A DNA stretch of 64,000 nt from Solirubrobacterales bacterium. GTDB lineage: Bacteria > Actinomycetota > Thermoleophilia > Solirubrobacterales > 70-9. Positions 32,477-40,820 of this stretch are shown here, piece after piece (the first letter of the stretch is position 1; each line of letters begins with the position of its first letter). Location of the stretch: positions 267,380 to 331,379 of the forward strand of contig JAJNAZ010000001.1 of assembly GCA_021155855.1 (NCBI GenBank), written 5' to 3'. Under the pieces are notes generated by a model. It did no database searches. It had not been told where the DNA came from and saw only the letters and a list, made by a program, of their open reading frames with translations. Position numbers and translations under genes: made by a program.

Positions 32477-33607
32477 TCACGTCGCCGGCTCGGGCGGCGG
32501 CTGCTGGGCCGCCGGGGGGACGAGCGGGCCGCCGCCGCTGTCGATCGGCTGCGTCAGCGCCTCGCGACGGTAGTCGCGGTACTCCCGCCACACGATTTGC
32601 AGCGTGGCCGCCGCGGGGATCGCGAGGATCGCGCCGAGCACGCCGAACAGGGTCGAGCCGAAGAGCACCGCAACGATCACGATGAAGCCCTCGACCGCGA
32701 CCGCGCGCCGCTGGATCTGAGGCTGGATCACGTAGTTCTCGAACTGCTGGTAGAGGATCGCGAACACGATCCAGACGATCAGCCCGACCGGGAAGTTGAC
32801 GAACAGCATCACCACCGCGATCAGCACGGCGGCAATCGTCGCGCCGACCACCGGGATCAGGTCGAAGAAGGCGACGACCAGCGCCAGTGGCGCGGCGAAC
32901 GGGGCGCCGAGGATCTTCAGCATGATGAACGCCGCCAAGCCGGCGATCGTCGCCTGGACCAGCGCGCCGCCGACGTAGTTGCCGATCGCGTTGGCGACGT
33001 CCGTGAGCGCGCGCTCGATTCGGTCCTGGCGATCGGCCGGCTGCGATTGCACGAAGGCGTGCGCCCAGCGCCTGCCGCCGCTGACCATAAAGATGCTCAG
33101 GATCAGGATCGTGACCGTGGCGAAGATCGAGCTGACGACCCCGACGCCGATGTCCTGGAGCACGCCGGCCGCGTCGCCGATCCGGCTCGGCAGGTCGTCG
33201 GCGGCGCTCTGGATCTCGCTGGTGAAGTCGTACTTGTCGTTCAGGTCGTTGAGCGTCTCGTTCTCCTGCACGAACTCCTCCACGTCCTGGGCGTATTCGG
33301 GGACGTTTCCGGCCAGCTCCTCGATCTGGCTCACCATGCTCGGGATCAGCAGCACGCCGAGGCCGATTGGAATCAGGATCAGCAGCAGGTAGGCGAGCGC
33401 GACCGCGAGCCCGCGCTTCATCCGGCGCTGGAACAGGTTCACGGGCCCCGACATCGCGACCGCGATGAAGCCGGCGATCACGAGCCAGGTGAGCGGGGTC
33501 CGCAACTGATAGATGATGTAGAGCGCGAGCGCGACCGCGACCACGATCAGCACCGTGCGCAGGACGACGCGCCCGACCGGGTCCCGCGGTGTCATCACCG
33601 CCATCAC
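32477..33607 (-). CDS. AI-2E family transporter
   Basis: A 376-residue membrane protein of the TqsA/PerM family. Two N-terminal helices, a soluble stretch with coiled-coil character (PEYAQDVEEFVQENETLNDLNDKYDF, residues about 105-150) and then five or six helices with the family signatures ALVVAFFDLIPVVGATIAA and ILYQQFENYVIQPQI. The C-terminus is Pro-rich. Substrates of the family range from autoinducer-2 to ions; none can be assigned. Starts at GTG 33607, or ATG one codon later. It lies 33 bp downstream of the fumarylacetoacetate hydrolase on the same strand and ends one base from the diiron gene. Confidence 0.9.
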   Translation of the reverse strand: MMAVMTPRDPVGRVVLRTVLIVVAVALALYIIYQLRTPLTWLVIAGFIAVAMSGPVNLFQRRMKRGLAVALAYLLLILIPIGLGVLLIPSMVSQIEELAGNVPEYAQDVEEFVQENETLNDLNDKYDFTSEIQSAADDLPSRIGDAAGVLQDIGVGVVSSIFATVTILILSIFMVSGGRRWAHAFVQSQPADRQDRIERALTDVANAIGNYVGGALVQATIAGLAAFIMLKILGAPFAAPLALVVAFFDLIPVVGATIAAVLIAVVMLFVNFPVGLIVWIVFAILYQQFENYVIQPQIQRRAVAVEGFIVIVAVLFGSTLFGVLGAILAIPAAATLQIVWREYRDYRREALTQPIDSGGGPLVPPAAQQPPPEPAT

Positions 33608-33640
33608 GACCAGACCTATTCGGCGGGGCGCCTGGTGTTC

Positions 33641-34489
33641 CTACTCCACCGGCGTCTCCAGCCGCCCGAGCCCGTCTGCCTCGAGCACCACCAGGTCGCC
33701 GGGCTCGAGCCAGCGGCCCTCGCCGCGGTCGGGCGCCGGCAGCGGGCCGAGCTCGAGCAGGCAGCCGCCGGCGAGCGTGCCCGAGCCAAGCACGTCGCCG
33801 GCGCGAAGCCGCGTATCGCGGGCCGCGTGGGCGACGATCTCCTGCCAGCCGAAGTGCTTCTCGGATGCGTCCGCGGAGGCGACCTGCTCGCCGTTGACGA
33901 ACACGCGGGCGCCGATCCGCAGCCGGCCGTCCTCATAGGGCAGCTCGTCCGGGGTGACTAGCCACGGCCCGAGGCTGGTGCCGAAGTCCTTCGCCTTCGC
34001 CGGCCCGAGGCCGACGGTTCGCTCGCCGGCCTGCAGGTCCCGCGCCGACCAGTCGTTCATCAGCGTGAACCCGGCGATCTCCGGCTCGCCCGCGGCGACG
34101 CCGATGATCGCCGCGATCTCGAGCTCGAAATCGAGCAGCGCGGTCGCCTGCGGACGCCGCAGCGGCTCGCCGGGGCCGAGGATCGAGGCGGGGTTGGAGA
34201 AGTAGAAGGCGGGCGCCTCGTACCAGTGCGCGGCGATCTCGCCCCCGCGCAGCCGCGCCGCGGCCGCGACGTGGCCCTCGTAGGCGTAGAAGTCACGCAC
34301 GCTCGGCGGCTCGGGCACCGGCGCCAGTGGCCGCAATTCGCCGGGCTCGAACTGCTCGCCGGCGCGATCACGCCCCTCGCCCGCGAGCCAGGCGATCATC
34401 GAGGCGACCTCGAGCCGCTGGATGCGATCGTTGACCAGCTCGCCGACGAGCCGCTCGCCCCCCGGGGTCTCGAAACTGCCGAGCCGCAT
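33641..34489 (-). CDS. Fumarylacetoacetate hydrolase family protein
   Basis: A 282-residue FAH-fold enzyme. DFELEIAAIIG supplies the metal-binding acidic residues, followed by FTLMNDWSARDLQAGERTVGLGPAKAKDFGTSLGPWLVTPDEL and the C-terminal GDVLGSGTLAGGC. The match to FTLMNDWSARDLQ and KDFGTSLGPW points to true fumarylacetoacetate hydrolases rather than the short hydratases. It would complete tyrosine breakdown to fumarate and acetoacetate, although it is about 5 kb from hpd/hmgA. No maleylacetoacetate isomerase is visible. ATG 34489 begins MRLGSF, the usual FAH N-terminus. Confidence 0.87.
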   Translation of the reverse strand: MRLGSFETPGGERLVGELVNDRIQRLEVASMIAWLAGEGRDRAGEQFEPGELRPLAPVPEPPSVRDFYAYEGHVAAAARLRGGEIAAHWYEAPAFYFSNPASILGPGEPLRRPQATALLDFELEIAAIIGVAAGEPEIAGFTLMNDWSARDLQAGERTVGLGPAKAKDFGTSLGPWLVTPDELPYEDGRLRIGARVFVNGEQVASADASEKHFGWQEIVAHAARDTRLRAGDVLGSGTLAGGCLLELGPLPAPDRGEGRWLEPGDLVVLEADGLGRLETPVE

Positions 34490-34536
34490 CGCGGCCAAGG
34501 TTCGCACAGGGCGCGGCCCGTCCGTGACCGGCCAGG

Positions 34537-34542
34537 TAGGTT
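34537..34542 (+). promoter_or_regulatory. Putative leaderless -10 box (TAGGTT)
   Basis: TAGGTT lies eight bases before GTG 34551, with no ribosome binding site. Confidence 0.45.
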
Positions 34543-34550
34543 GGCCAGCG

Positions 34551-36056
34551 GTGAAAGCGACGCTCGAGCCCCTGCTGACCGCACTCCACGAGATCTCCGA
34601 TCTCGGCCGGGCGCGCGCCCTACTCGCCTGGGACGAGCGCACGAAGATGCCCCTGGGCGGCGCCGAGGTCCGCGCCGAGCAGATCGCGACCCTGACCCGG
34701 CTGCGACATCTGCGCCTCTGCTCCGACGAGCTCGGCGAGCTGCTCGATCGGGCCGCCGCCGGCCTCGACTCCGCCCCCCGGGACTCGTTCGAGGCCAGCC
34801 TCGTCCGGGTCACGCGGCGCGAATGGGAGAAGGCGCGCCGCGTACCCGCCGAGCTGCGCGCCGAGACCGCGCGCGTCAGCTCGATCGCCGAACGCGCCTG
34901 GGAGGGAGCGCGCGAGCGTTCCGACTTCGCCGCCTTCCTCCCCCACCTGGAGCGGATGCTCGAGCTCAAGCGCCGCTACGTCGAATGCTTCGATGCCGAG
35001 CGCCCCTACGATCCGCTGCTCGACGACTTCGAGCCCGGGATGCGCACGGCGGAGGTCGAGCCGGTGCTGGCGCGGGTGCGCGACGGGACCGTCGCTCTGT
35101 TGGCGGAGATCACCGAACGGCCACAGACCGTCGACGCCTCGTGCCTGTACGGCGAGTTCCCGGTCGAGCGCCAGGCCGAGCTCGCGCGCGAGCTCGCTCG
35201 GCGGCTGCCGCTCGAGTCAGGCGCCTGGCGCATCGACGAGACCGTGCACCCGTTCGCGACCGGGATCGCGATCTCGGACCTGCGGATCACGACGCGTTTC
35301 GACCCCGGCTACGTCGGCACCTCGCTCTGGGCCGTGATCCACGAGATCGGGCACGCCCTCTATCAGAACGGGATCGCATCCGAGCTCGAGCGGACGCCCC
35401 TGTGCCGCTCGGTCTCGCTCGGCTTCGACGAGTCGCAGAGCAGGATGTGGGAGAACTGGATCGGCCGCGGGCGCCCCTTCCTCGCCCATATCCACCCGCT
35501 GCTCACCGAGAGGTTCCCGGAGCGCTTCGCCGGCATCGACCGCGAGGCGCTCTACCGGGCCGCCAACCGCGTGCAGCCGTCGCTCGTTCGGATCGAGGCC
35601 GACGAGGTCACCTACAACCTCCACATCGTGCTGCGGTTCGAGCTCGAGCTCGAGCTGTTCGAGGGCGGGCTGGTCGCGGCCGAGCTACCCGAGGCGTGGG
35701 CGCAGCGGATGTCCGAGTACCTCGGGATCGAGGTCCCCGACGACGCCTCGGGGGTCCTCCAGGACGCGCACTGGTCGTCGGGGTCGTTCGGCTACTTCCC
35801 CACCTACACGCTGGGCAACGTGATCGCGGCCCAGCTGTGGGAGATCGTGCGCGCGGAGCTGCCCGACCTCGATGATCGCCTCGCCACCGGCGAGCTGACG
35901 CCGCTGCGCGACTTCCTCGGCGAGCGGCTCTACCGGCACGGGGGCAAGCTCGAGCCCGCGGAGATGATCGAGCGTCTCGCCGGCGGGCCGCTCGACCCCG
36001 AGCCGCTGCTTTGTCATCTGCGCCAAAAGTTCGGCGAGATCTACGAGCTCGCCTGA
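34551..36056 (+). CDS. M32 family metallocarboxypeptidase (carboxypeptidase Taq type)
   Basis: A 501-residue zinc carboxypeptidase, the normal family length. Zinc site VIHEIGHALYQNG (HExxH); other M32 signatures present are HPFATGIAISDLRITTRF (HPF and DxRxT), FDESQSRMWENWIGRG and LHIVLRFELELELFEG with WSSGSFGYFPTYTLGN near the end. The usual HESQSR appears as DESQSR. It trims C-terminal residues from peptides in the cytoplasm. GTG 34551 was chosen because MKATLEPLLTALHEISDLG aligns with M32 starts and a -10 box precedes it. Confidence 0.93.
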   Translation: MKATLEPLLTALHEISDLGRARALLAWDERTKMPLGGAEVRAEQIATLTRLRHLRLCSDELGELLDRAAAGLDSAPRDSFEASLVRVTRREWEKARRVPAELRAETARVSSIAERAWEGARERSDFAAFLPHLERMLELKRRYVECFDAERPYDPLLDDFEPGMRTAEVEPVLARVRDGTVALLAEITERPQTVDASCLYGEFPVERQAELARELARRLPLESGAWRIDETVHPFATGIAISDLRITTRFDPGYVGTSLWAVIHEIGHALYQNGIASELERTPLCRSVSLGFDESQSRMWENWIGRGRPFLAHIHPLLTERFPERFAGIDREALYRAANRVQPSLVRIEADEVTYNLHIVLRFELELELFEGGLVAAELPEAWAQRMSEYLGIEVPDDASGVLQDAHWSSGSFGYFPTYTLGNVIAAQLWEIVRAELPDLDDRLATGELTPLRDFLGERLYRHGGKLEPAEMIERLAGGPLDPEPLLCHLRQKFGEIYELA

Positions 36057-36076
36057 GCCGAGCCCTCGGGGACGTG

Positions 36077-36107
36077 CGAGGGGCGGCGCCATCGGCGCCG
36101 CCCCTCG
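36077..36107. terminator. Perfect 14-bp hairpin between convergent genes
   Basis: CGAGGGGCGGCGCC, an ATC loop and GGCGCCGCCCCTCG form a perfect stem between the convergent carboxypeptidase and cold-shock genes. It is symmetrical, so it could terminate both, although it lacks a T tract. Confidence 0.65.
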
Positions 36108-36130
36108 AAGGCACCTATGCGGCCCGGGAG

Positions 36131-36328
36131 CTACAGCGTGCGCACGTTGACCGCGCGCGGGCCCTTGTCGCTCTCCTCGGACTCGTACTCGACCTTGGCG
36201 CCGTCGGCGAGGGCGCCGCCGCCCTCGACCTGACTCTGATGAACGAAGAGGTCGCGGCCCGCCTCATCGGGGGTGATGAAGCCGAAGCCCTTCTCGTGGT
36301 TGAACCACTTGACTGTTCCTGTTGCCAA
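36131..36328 (-). CDS. Cold-shock protein (CspA family)
   Basis: A 65-residue single cold-shock domain that binds single-stranded RNA/DNA. RNP1 is KGFGFI and RNP2 is LFVHQS; GTVKWFNHEKGFGFITPDE is the standard N-terminus, and the protein ends RAVNVRTL. It starts at TTG 36328, supported by a GGAGGG ribosome site about five bases upstream. The next gene on this strand ends at 36477, so a leader of up to about 140 bases is possible, as in other csp genes. Confidence 0.95.
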   Translation of the reverse strand: MATGTVKWFNHEKGFGFITPDEAGRDLFVHQSQVEGGGALADGAKVEYESEESDKGPRAVNVRTL

Positions 36329-36476
36329 TGTCCCTCCAGGGAACTCGGGTGCACGCGGTACGAAGGAACCCGGGACGGGACACCTGCGAACTGCTACGCA
36401 CGGTTAACGATGGCGGCAGGGTAGCTGAGCCGGCGGCCCGACGCACCCCCGGCCCGGCGGCCGGGCGCGGGTCCGG

Positions 36477-37079
36477 CTAGGACGCGAACGTACCGACCTC
36501 GACCTCGCCGGCGCGGCGGAAGGTGGCGATGATGACGCCGGAGGGCGAGACCTTCGAGGCGGTGAGCTCGAACGCGCGCGGGATCGTGCCGTCGCCGAAC
36601 AGCCGCTTGCCCGGGCCGACGACCACCGGGTAGATCAGCACCCGGACCTCGTCGACGAGGTCGGCGGCGAGCAGGGTCTGGATCAGGTTGGCGCTGCCGT
36701 GGACCTGGAGCTCCGGGCCGTCGGCCTCCCTCAGGCTCGCGACGCCCTCGGCGACCTCGCCCTCGATCAGCTGCGAGTTCGCCCATTCGAGCTCCGTCAG
36801 GGTGGTCGAGGCGACGTGCTTGGTCGCGTCATTGAGCTCCGCGTCTTCGTCCCCGGCCTGCGGCCAATAGGCGGCGAAGATCTCGTAGGTCTTGCGGCCG
36901 AGGACGAGATCGAACGGGCGACCCATCGCCTCGCCCATGCTCTGCTCGATCACGTCATCCCAGTAGGGCACCGACCAGCCCCCGGCCGTGAACCCGCCGG
37001 ACGGGTCCTCCTCGGGGCCGCCTGGCGCCTGCATCACACCGTCGAGCGTCACGAACGCCTGCACTGCCAACTCTCTCAT
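36477..37079 (-). CDS. Dihydrofolate-reductase-fold protein (RibD C-terminal type)
   Basis: A 200-residue NADPH-dependent reductase-fold protein of the YyaP/YwjB group. It shows LAVQAFVTLDGVMQAPGGPEED at the start, FDLVLGRKTYEIFAAYWP in the middle, LQVHGSANLIQTLLAADLVDEVRVLIYPVVVGPGKRLF and a C-terminal strand. The natural substrate of this group is unknown. It sits 132 bp downstream of the MFS pump on the same strand and may be expressed with it. Confidence 0.9.
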   Translation of the reverse strand: MRELAVQAFVTLDGVMQAPGGPEEDPSGGFTAGGWSVPYWDDVIEQSMGEAMGRPFDLVLGRKTYEIFAAYWPQAGDEDAELNDATKHVASTTLTELEWANSQLIEGEVAEGVASLREADGPELQVHGSANLIQTLLAADLVDEVRVLIYPVVVGPGKRLFGDGTIPRAFELTASKVSPSGVIIATFRRAGEVEVGTFAS

Positions 37080-37211
37080 CGCTGCCGCCTCCTTCGGCGT
37101 GGTGTCGTGGGTATGACCGCACCCGGGTGCGAGAGTAATCGCCGCTGCCCTGATCTCGGCTGCGGGCGCGGGTGGATGGCATCGAGACCTTCGCCGCGAC
37201 CTCCAGGCGGC

Positions 37212-38687
37212 TCAGTTCGTGGCCGAAGCCGCGGCGACCTGCGCCGACGAAGGCTCGAGCTCGACATGGGCCCGGCTGTCGCGGCTGCGGATCAGGGTCA
37301 GCGCCGCGATCACGCCCACCACCGCGATTCCGGCGCCGACCGTGAACGCGTCGGCATAGCCGTCGGTGAGCATCGCCGCCGTCGGCGGGCCGCCCGCCTC
37401 GACCGCCGCGTCCTCGATCTGCGGGAAGGCGACCGTCGCAAGCACGGCGAGCCCGAGCGCACCGCCGACCTGCTGCGAGGTGTTGATCAGCCCGCTCGCC
37501 AGGCCCGCCTCCCGCTCCTTCACCCCTGAGACCGCGGCGATCGTCTGCGGCACGAAGGCGAACCCGAGGCCTACCGCGGCGAGCAGCGACGGCCCGAGGA
37601 TGTCGGCGGCGAAGCCGCCATCGGGGGAGATCTGGCCGAACCAGAATAGGCCGGCGGCGATCAGCCCCATGCCCGCGACGAGGATCGGCTTGAAGCCGAC
37701 CTTGGTGACGAGACCCGAGGCCGCGCCGGCGGCGAGGATGATCGTCCCCGCGAGCGGCAGGTACGAGAGCCCGGCCTTGATCGCGCTGTAGCCGAGCACG
37801 TTCTGCATGTAGAGCGAGATGAAGAAGAACATCGAGAACAGGGAGGCGCCGGTGAGGATCCCGACCACGTTGGCGCCGGTGAGCGTGCGCAAGCGGAAGA
37901 TCCTGAACGGCACCAGCGGTGCGGCCGAGCGCCGCTCGATCGCGACGAACGCTCCGAGCAGCGCCAGCGAGCCGGCGAGCAGGCCGAGCGTCTGGGCCGA
38001 GCCCCAGCCGGCCCCGGGTGCCTCGACGAGCGCATAGACGAGCATCGAGAGCCCCGCGGTGACGCTCACCGCCCCGGCGAAGTCGAAGGCGCGGGTTTCG
38101 GAGTCCGACCTCGTCTCGGCGATCAGCGTCGGCGCGAGCGCGGCCGCGCCGATCCCGATCGGAACGTTCACCCACAGCACCCACTCCCAGCCCAGGTACT
38201 CGGTCAGCACGCCGCCGAGCAATACGCCCGCCGCGCCGCCCGCCCCGGCCACCGCGCCCCAGACGCCGAGCGCCTTGTTGCGCTCGGCGCCGTCGCGGAA
38301 GGTGGTGGTGACGATCGACAGCGCCGCAGGCGAGAGGATCGCCGCGCCGAGGCCCTGGACGGCGCGCGCCGCGATCAGGACCGAGTCGGACTGGGCGAAG
38401 CCGCCGGCCAGCGAGGCGAGCGCGAAAAGGACCAGCCCCCCCATGAACACCCGGCGACGCCCGAGCAAGTCGGCGAGCCGGCCGCCGAGCAGCAGAAAGC
38501 CCCCGAAGGTGAGCACGTAGGCGTTCACGACCCAGGCCAGGTTGTCCTGGGAGAAGGCGAGCGACTCGCCGATCGTCGGCAGCGCCACGTTGACGATCGA
38601 GGCGTCGAGGACGACGACGAACTGCGCCATCGCGAGCAGCGCCAGCGCGATCCATCTTCTGCTTTCGAACTGTTGCGCGGTCGTCAT
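37212..38687 (-). CDS. MFS drug/multidrug efflux transporter, EmrB/QacA (DHA2) type
   Basis: A 491-residue transporter with about 14 membrane helices. Signatures include FVVVLDASIVNVALPTIGESLAF in helix 1, LLLGGRLADLLGRRRVFMGG after helix 2, and RAVQGLGAAILSPAALSIV in helix 4 (motif C-like). It probably exports hydrophobic toxic compounds using the proton gradient. ATG 38687 follows a strong ribosome site (AAGGAGG). It is divergent from a TetR regulator with two identical palindromic operators between them, so expression is likely induced by the exported compound. Confidence 0.93.
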   Translation of the reverse strand: MTTAQQFESRRWIALALLAMAQFVVVLDASIVNVALPTIGESLAFSQDNLAWVVNAYVLTFGGFLLLGGRLADLLGRRRVFMGGLVLFALASLAGGFAQSDSVLIAARAVQGLGAAILSPAALSIVTTTFRDGAERNKALGVWGAVAGAGGAAGVLLGGVLTEYLGWEWVLWVNVPIGIGAAALAPTLIAETRSDSETRAFDFAGAVSVTAGLSMLVYALVEAPGAGWGSAQTLGLLAGSLALLGAFVAIERRSAAPLVPFRIFRLRTLTGANVVGILTGASLFSMFFFISLYMQNVLGYSAIKAGLSYLPLAGTIILAAGAASGLVTKVGFKPILVAGMGLIAAGLFWFGQISPDGGFAADILGPSLLAAVGLGFAFVPQTIAAVSGVKEREAGLASGLINTSQQVGGALGLAVLATVAFPQIEDAAVEAGGPPTAAMLTDGYADAFTVGAGIAVVGVIAALTLIRSRDSRAHVELEPSSAQVAAASATN

Positions 38688-38731
38688 CGGCTTCGATCCT
38701 CCTTCTCTTCCGTCCTCTGCTGTGCCATAAT

Positions 38732-38747
38732 CGGAAGTCGAGTTCCG
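38732..38747. promoter_or_regulatory. TetR operator 1, CGGAA-N6-TTCCG
   Basis: CGGAA (38732-38736) and TTCCG (38743-38747) form a palindrome in the gap between the MFS pump and tetR. It shares the AGTTCCG right half with the second site; centres are 34 bp apart. Confidence 0.65.
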
Positions 38748-38765
38748 GTTTCGCTTAGGACTATA

Positions 38766-38781
38766 CGGAATCTCAGTTCCG
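38766..38781. promoter_or_regulatory. TetR operator 2, CGGAA-N6-TTCCG
   Basis: CGGAA (38766-38770) and TTCCG (38777-38781). A minus-strand -10-like box TATAGT (38760-38765) for the pump lies directly between the two operators, so repressor binding would cover it. Confidence 0.65.
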
Positions 38782-38851
38782 TTTGTCGTGCGATCGGTCA
38801 CAGAAACGACGAACGGCCGGACCGAGATCGACATCCGACCGCGAGAGCGAG

Positions 38852-39439
38852 ATGACGACAACCACGATCAAAGGGGCAGCCGGCGAGGCGCGCGTCCTGC
38901 GCGCCGACGCACGACGCAACCACACCAAGGTGCTGCTCTCGGCGCGGAAGCTGTTCGCCGAGCAGGGCCTGGACGCGCAGATCGACGAGATCGCGCGCGA
39001 TGCGGGCGTCGGCGTTGGCACCGTCTACCGGCACTTCCCGACCAAGGAGGACCTGCTCCAGGCGCTCGCCGACGAGCGCTTCATCGGCCTCGCCGAGGCG
39101 GCGCAGGCCGCGCTCGAGGTCGAGGACCCCGGGCAGGGGTTCGTCGAGTTCATGACCTACTCCGCGCGGGTGATGACCGAGGACCGCGCGCTCTCGGAGG
39201 CGATGGATCAGCTCCCCGGGCTCTGCCGGATGGCGGCCGAGCGGGTCGAGATGCTGCGGCTGACCGGCGAGGTACTCGCCCGGGCCCAGGCGAGCGGCGA
39301 CATCCGCGAGGACATCGTCCCCGAGGACATCCCGGCGCTGATCTGCGGCCTCGGCCGAGCGGTCCGCTCCGAGGTCGAGCGTCCGACGATGAGCTGGCAG
39401 CGCTACCTCGAGATCATGCTCGCCGGCATGCGCGCCTGA
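38852..39439 (+). CDS. TetR family transcriptional regulator
   Basis: A 195-residue repressor. The N-terminal helix-turn-helix is RADARRNHTKVLLSARKLFAEQGLDAQIDEIARDAGVGVGTVYRHFPTKEDLLQALADERF, followed by a helical ligand domain (VEFMTYSARVMTEDRALSEAMDQLPG). It is divergent from the efflux pump and very probably binds the twin CGGAA-N6-TTCCG sites, repressing both genes. ATG 38852 was chosen after a GAGAGCGAG ribosome-like stretch; an in-frame GTG at 38783 would overlap the operator region. Confidence 0.92.
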   Translation: MTTTTIKGAAGEARVLRADARRNHTKVLLSARKLFAEQGLDAQIDEIARDAGVGVGTVYRHFPTKEDLLQALADERFIGLAEAAQAALEVEDPGQGFVEFMTYSARVMTEDRALSEAMDQLPGLCRMAAERVEMLRLTGEVLARAQASGDIREDIVPEDIPALICGLGRAVRSEVERPTMSWQRYLEIMLAGMRA

Positions 39440-39471
39440 CCGGCGCCCGCACGCCGCCGGCCGCCCTCGGC

Positions 39472-39477
39472 TAGCTT
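39472..39477 (+). promoter_or_regulatory. Putative leaderless -10 box (TAGCTT)
   Basis: TAGCTT lies eight bases before ATG 39486, with no ribosome binding site. Confidence 0.45.
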
Positions 39478-39485
39478 CCGGGCCG

Positions 39486-40820
39486 ATGGCCCCCGAGCAC
39501 CTCACCCCCGCCGAGGCGGCAACCCGGCTGCGGCCAAAGGACACGCTCGCGATCCCCCTCGGTCCCGGCCAGCCCCCGGCCTTCCTGGCCGCGCTCGGCG
39601 AGCGCGACGATTGGCAGGGGCTGCGCATCGGCGGCGCCCTGCTGCTCGCCTGGTCGGAGGCCTACAAGCACCCCAATGTCCACGTCCTCTCCGGGTTCTG
39701 GGGGCCGGTCGAGCGCGCGCTCCGGGACCAGGGGGCGAACATCAGCTTCGCCCCGGCGGATTTCCGTCGCTTCGCGCCGCTGCTCGAGCAGCAGCGGCCC
39801 CGGGTGATGGCGTCGGTCGCCGCCCCACCCGACGAGGACGGCTGGTGCAGCCTCTCGCTGCACGCGGGTGGCACCTACGCGGAGCTCGCTCGCGCCGGCG
39901 CCGACCCCGATCGCCTGCTCGTGGTCGAGGTCTCGGAGAACTTCCCGCGCACGCACGGCCTGCCACCCGAGCACCGCCACGCGGTCCATGTCGACCAGGT
40001 CGACGTCCTGGTCGAGTCCGACGCCGAGCCCTTCGCGCTGCCCGACCCCGAGCCCGGCGAGACCGACGAGGCGATTGCGGCGCACGCGCACCGCTTCATC
40101 CCCGACGGCTCGACGCTGCAGACCGGGATCGGGACGATCCCCTCGGCGATCGTCGGCCGGCTCGCCGACGGCGGCGGCGGCGACTACGGCGTCCACAGCG
40201 AGATGTTCACCGACGGGCTGATGGCCCTGCACGAGGCGGGCAAGGTCACCAACCGCAAGGGTCAGTTCGACGGCGTCTCGGTCGCGACCTTCGCCGGCGG
40301 CTCGTCGCGGCTCTACAGCTGGCTCGACGGCAACGACGAGGTCGCCTTCCTGCCGGTCGAGGTCGTCAACTCACCCGACCTGATCGCCCGCAACCGGACG
40401 ATGGTGACGATCAACGGCGCGCTCGGCGTCGACATCCATGGTCAGGTGATCGCGGACACGATCGCGGGCGTTCAGTACTCGGGCATCGGCGGCCATGAGG
40501 ACTTCATCTCCGGCCCCGCGCTGGCGCTCGAGGACCGCTCCCTGCTCTGCCTGCCCTCGACCGTCGAGATCGACGGCGAGCCGCGCTCCCGGATCGTCCC
40601 CTACTTCGACGCCGGCGCTGTGATCACGACCCCGCGACACCAGGTCGATGTGATCGTCACCGAGCACGGCGCCGCCGAGCTGCAGGGCCTGACCGTCCAC
40701 CAGCGCGGGCTGGCCCTGGCCGAGATCGCGCACCCCGATTTCCGCGAGCGGCTCCGCGCGGCCGCCGAGCGCGCCTCCGGAGGGCGCTCGGCGGTGCCTG
40801 CGAAGCCGTCCCCGGGCTAG
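39486..40820 (+). CDS. Acetyl-CoA hydrolase/CoA-transferase family protein
   Basis: A 444-residue family I-like CoA transferase (4-hydroxybutyrate or acetate CoA-transferase group). Visible signatures are LQTGIGTIPSAIVGRL, then DYGVHSEMFTDGLMAL with the probable catalytic Glu, and GVQYSGIGGHEDFISGPALALEDRSLLCLPST; VVTEHGAAELQGLTVHQRGLAL-type text ends the protein. It moves CoA between small acids or hydrolyses acetyl-CoA; the partner acid is not evident. Its stop overlaps the convergent DUF892 gene by 4 bp. Confidence 0.9.
   Translation: MAPEHLTPAEAATRLRPKDTLAIPLGPGQPPAFLAALGERDDWQGLRIGGALLLAWSEAYKHPNVHVLSGFWGPVERALRDQGANISFAPADFRRFAPLLEQQRPRVMASVAAPPDEDGWCSLSLHAGGTYAELARAGADPDRLLVVEVSENFPRTHGLPPEHRHAVHVDQVDVLVESDAEPFALPDPEPGETDEAIAAHAHRFIPDGSTLQTGIGTIPSAIVGRLADGGGGDYGVHSEMFTDGLMALHEAGKVTNRKGQFDGVSVATFAGGSSRLYSWLDGNDEVAFLPVEVVNSPDLIARNRTMVTINGALGVDIHGQVIADTIAGVQYSGIGGHEDFISGPALALEDRSLLCLPSTVEIDGEPRSRIVPYFDAGAVITTPRHQVDVIVTEHGAAELQGLTVHQRGLALAEIAHPDFRERLRAAAERASGGRSAVPAKPSPG

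Noticed and set aside
38783..38851. Upstream GTG 38783 as start of the TetR gene
   Set aside because: It would lie against operator 2 and add non-conserved residues; ATG 38852 begins the normal TetR N-terminus.
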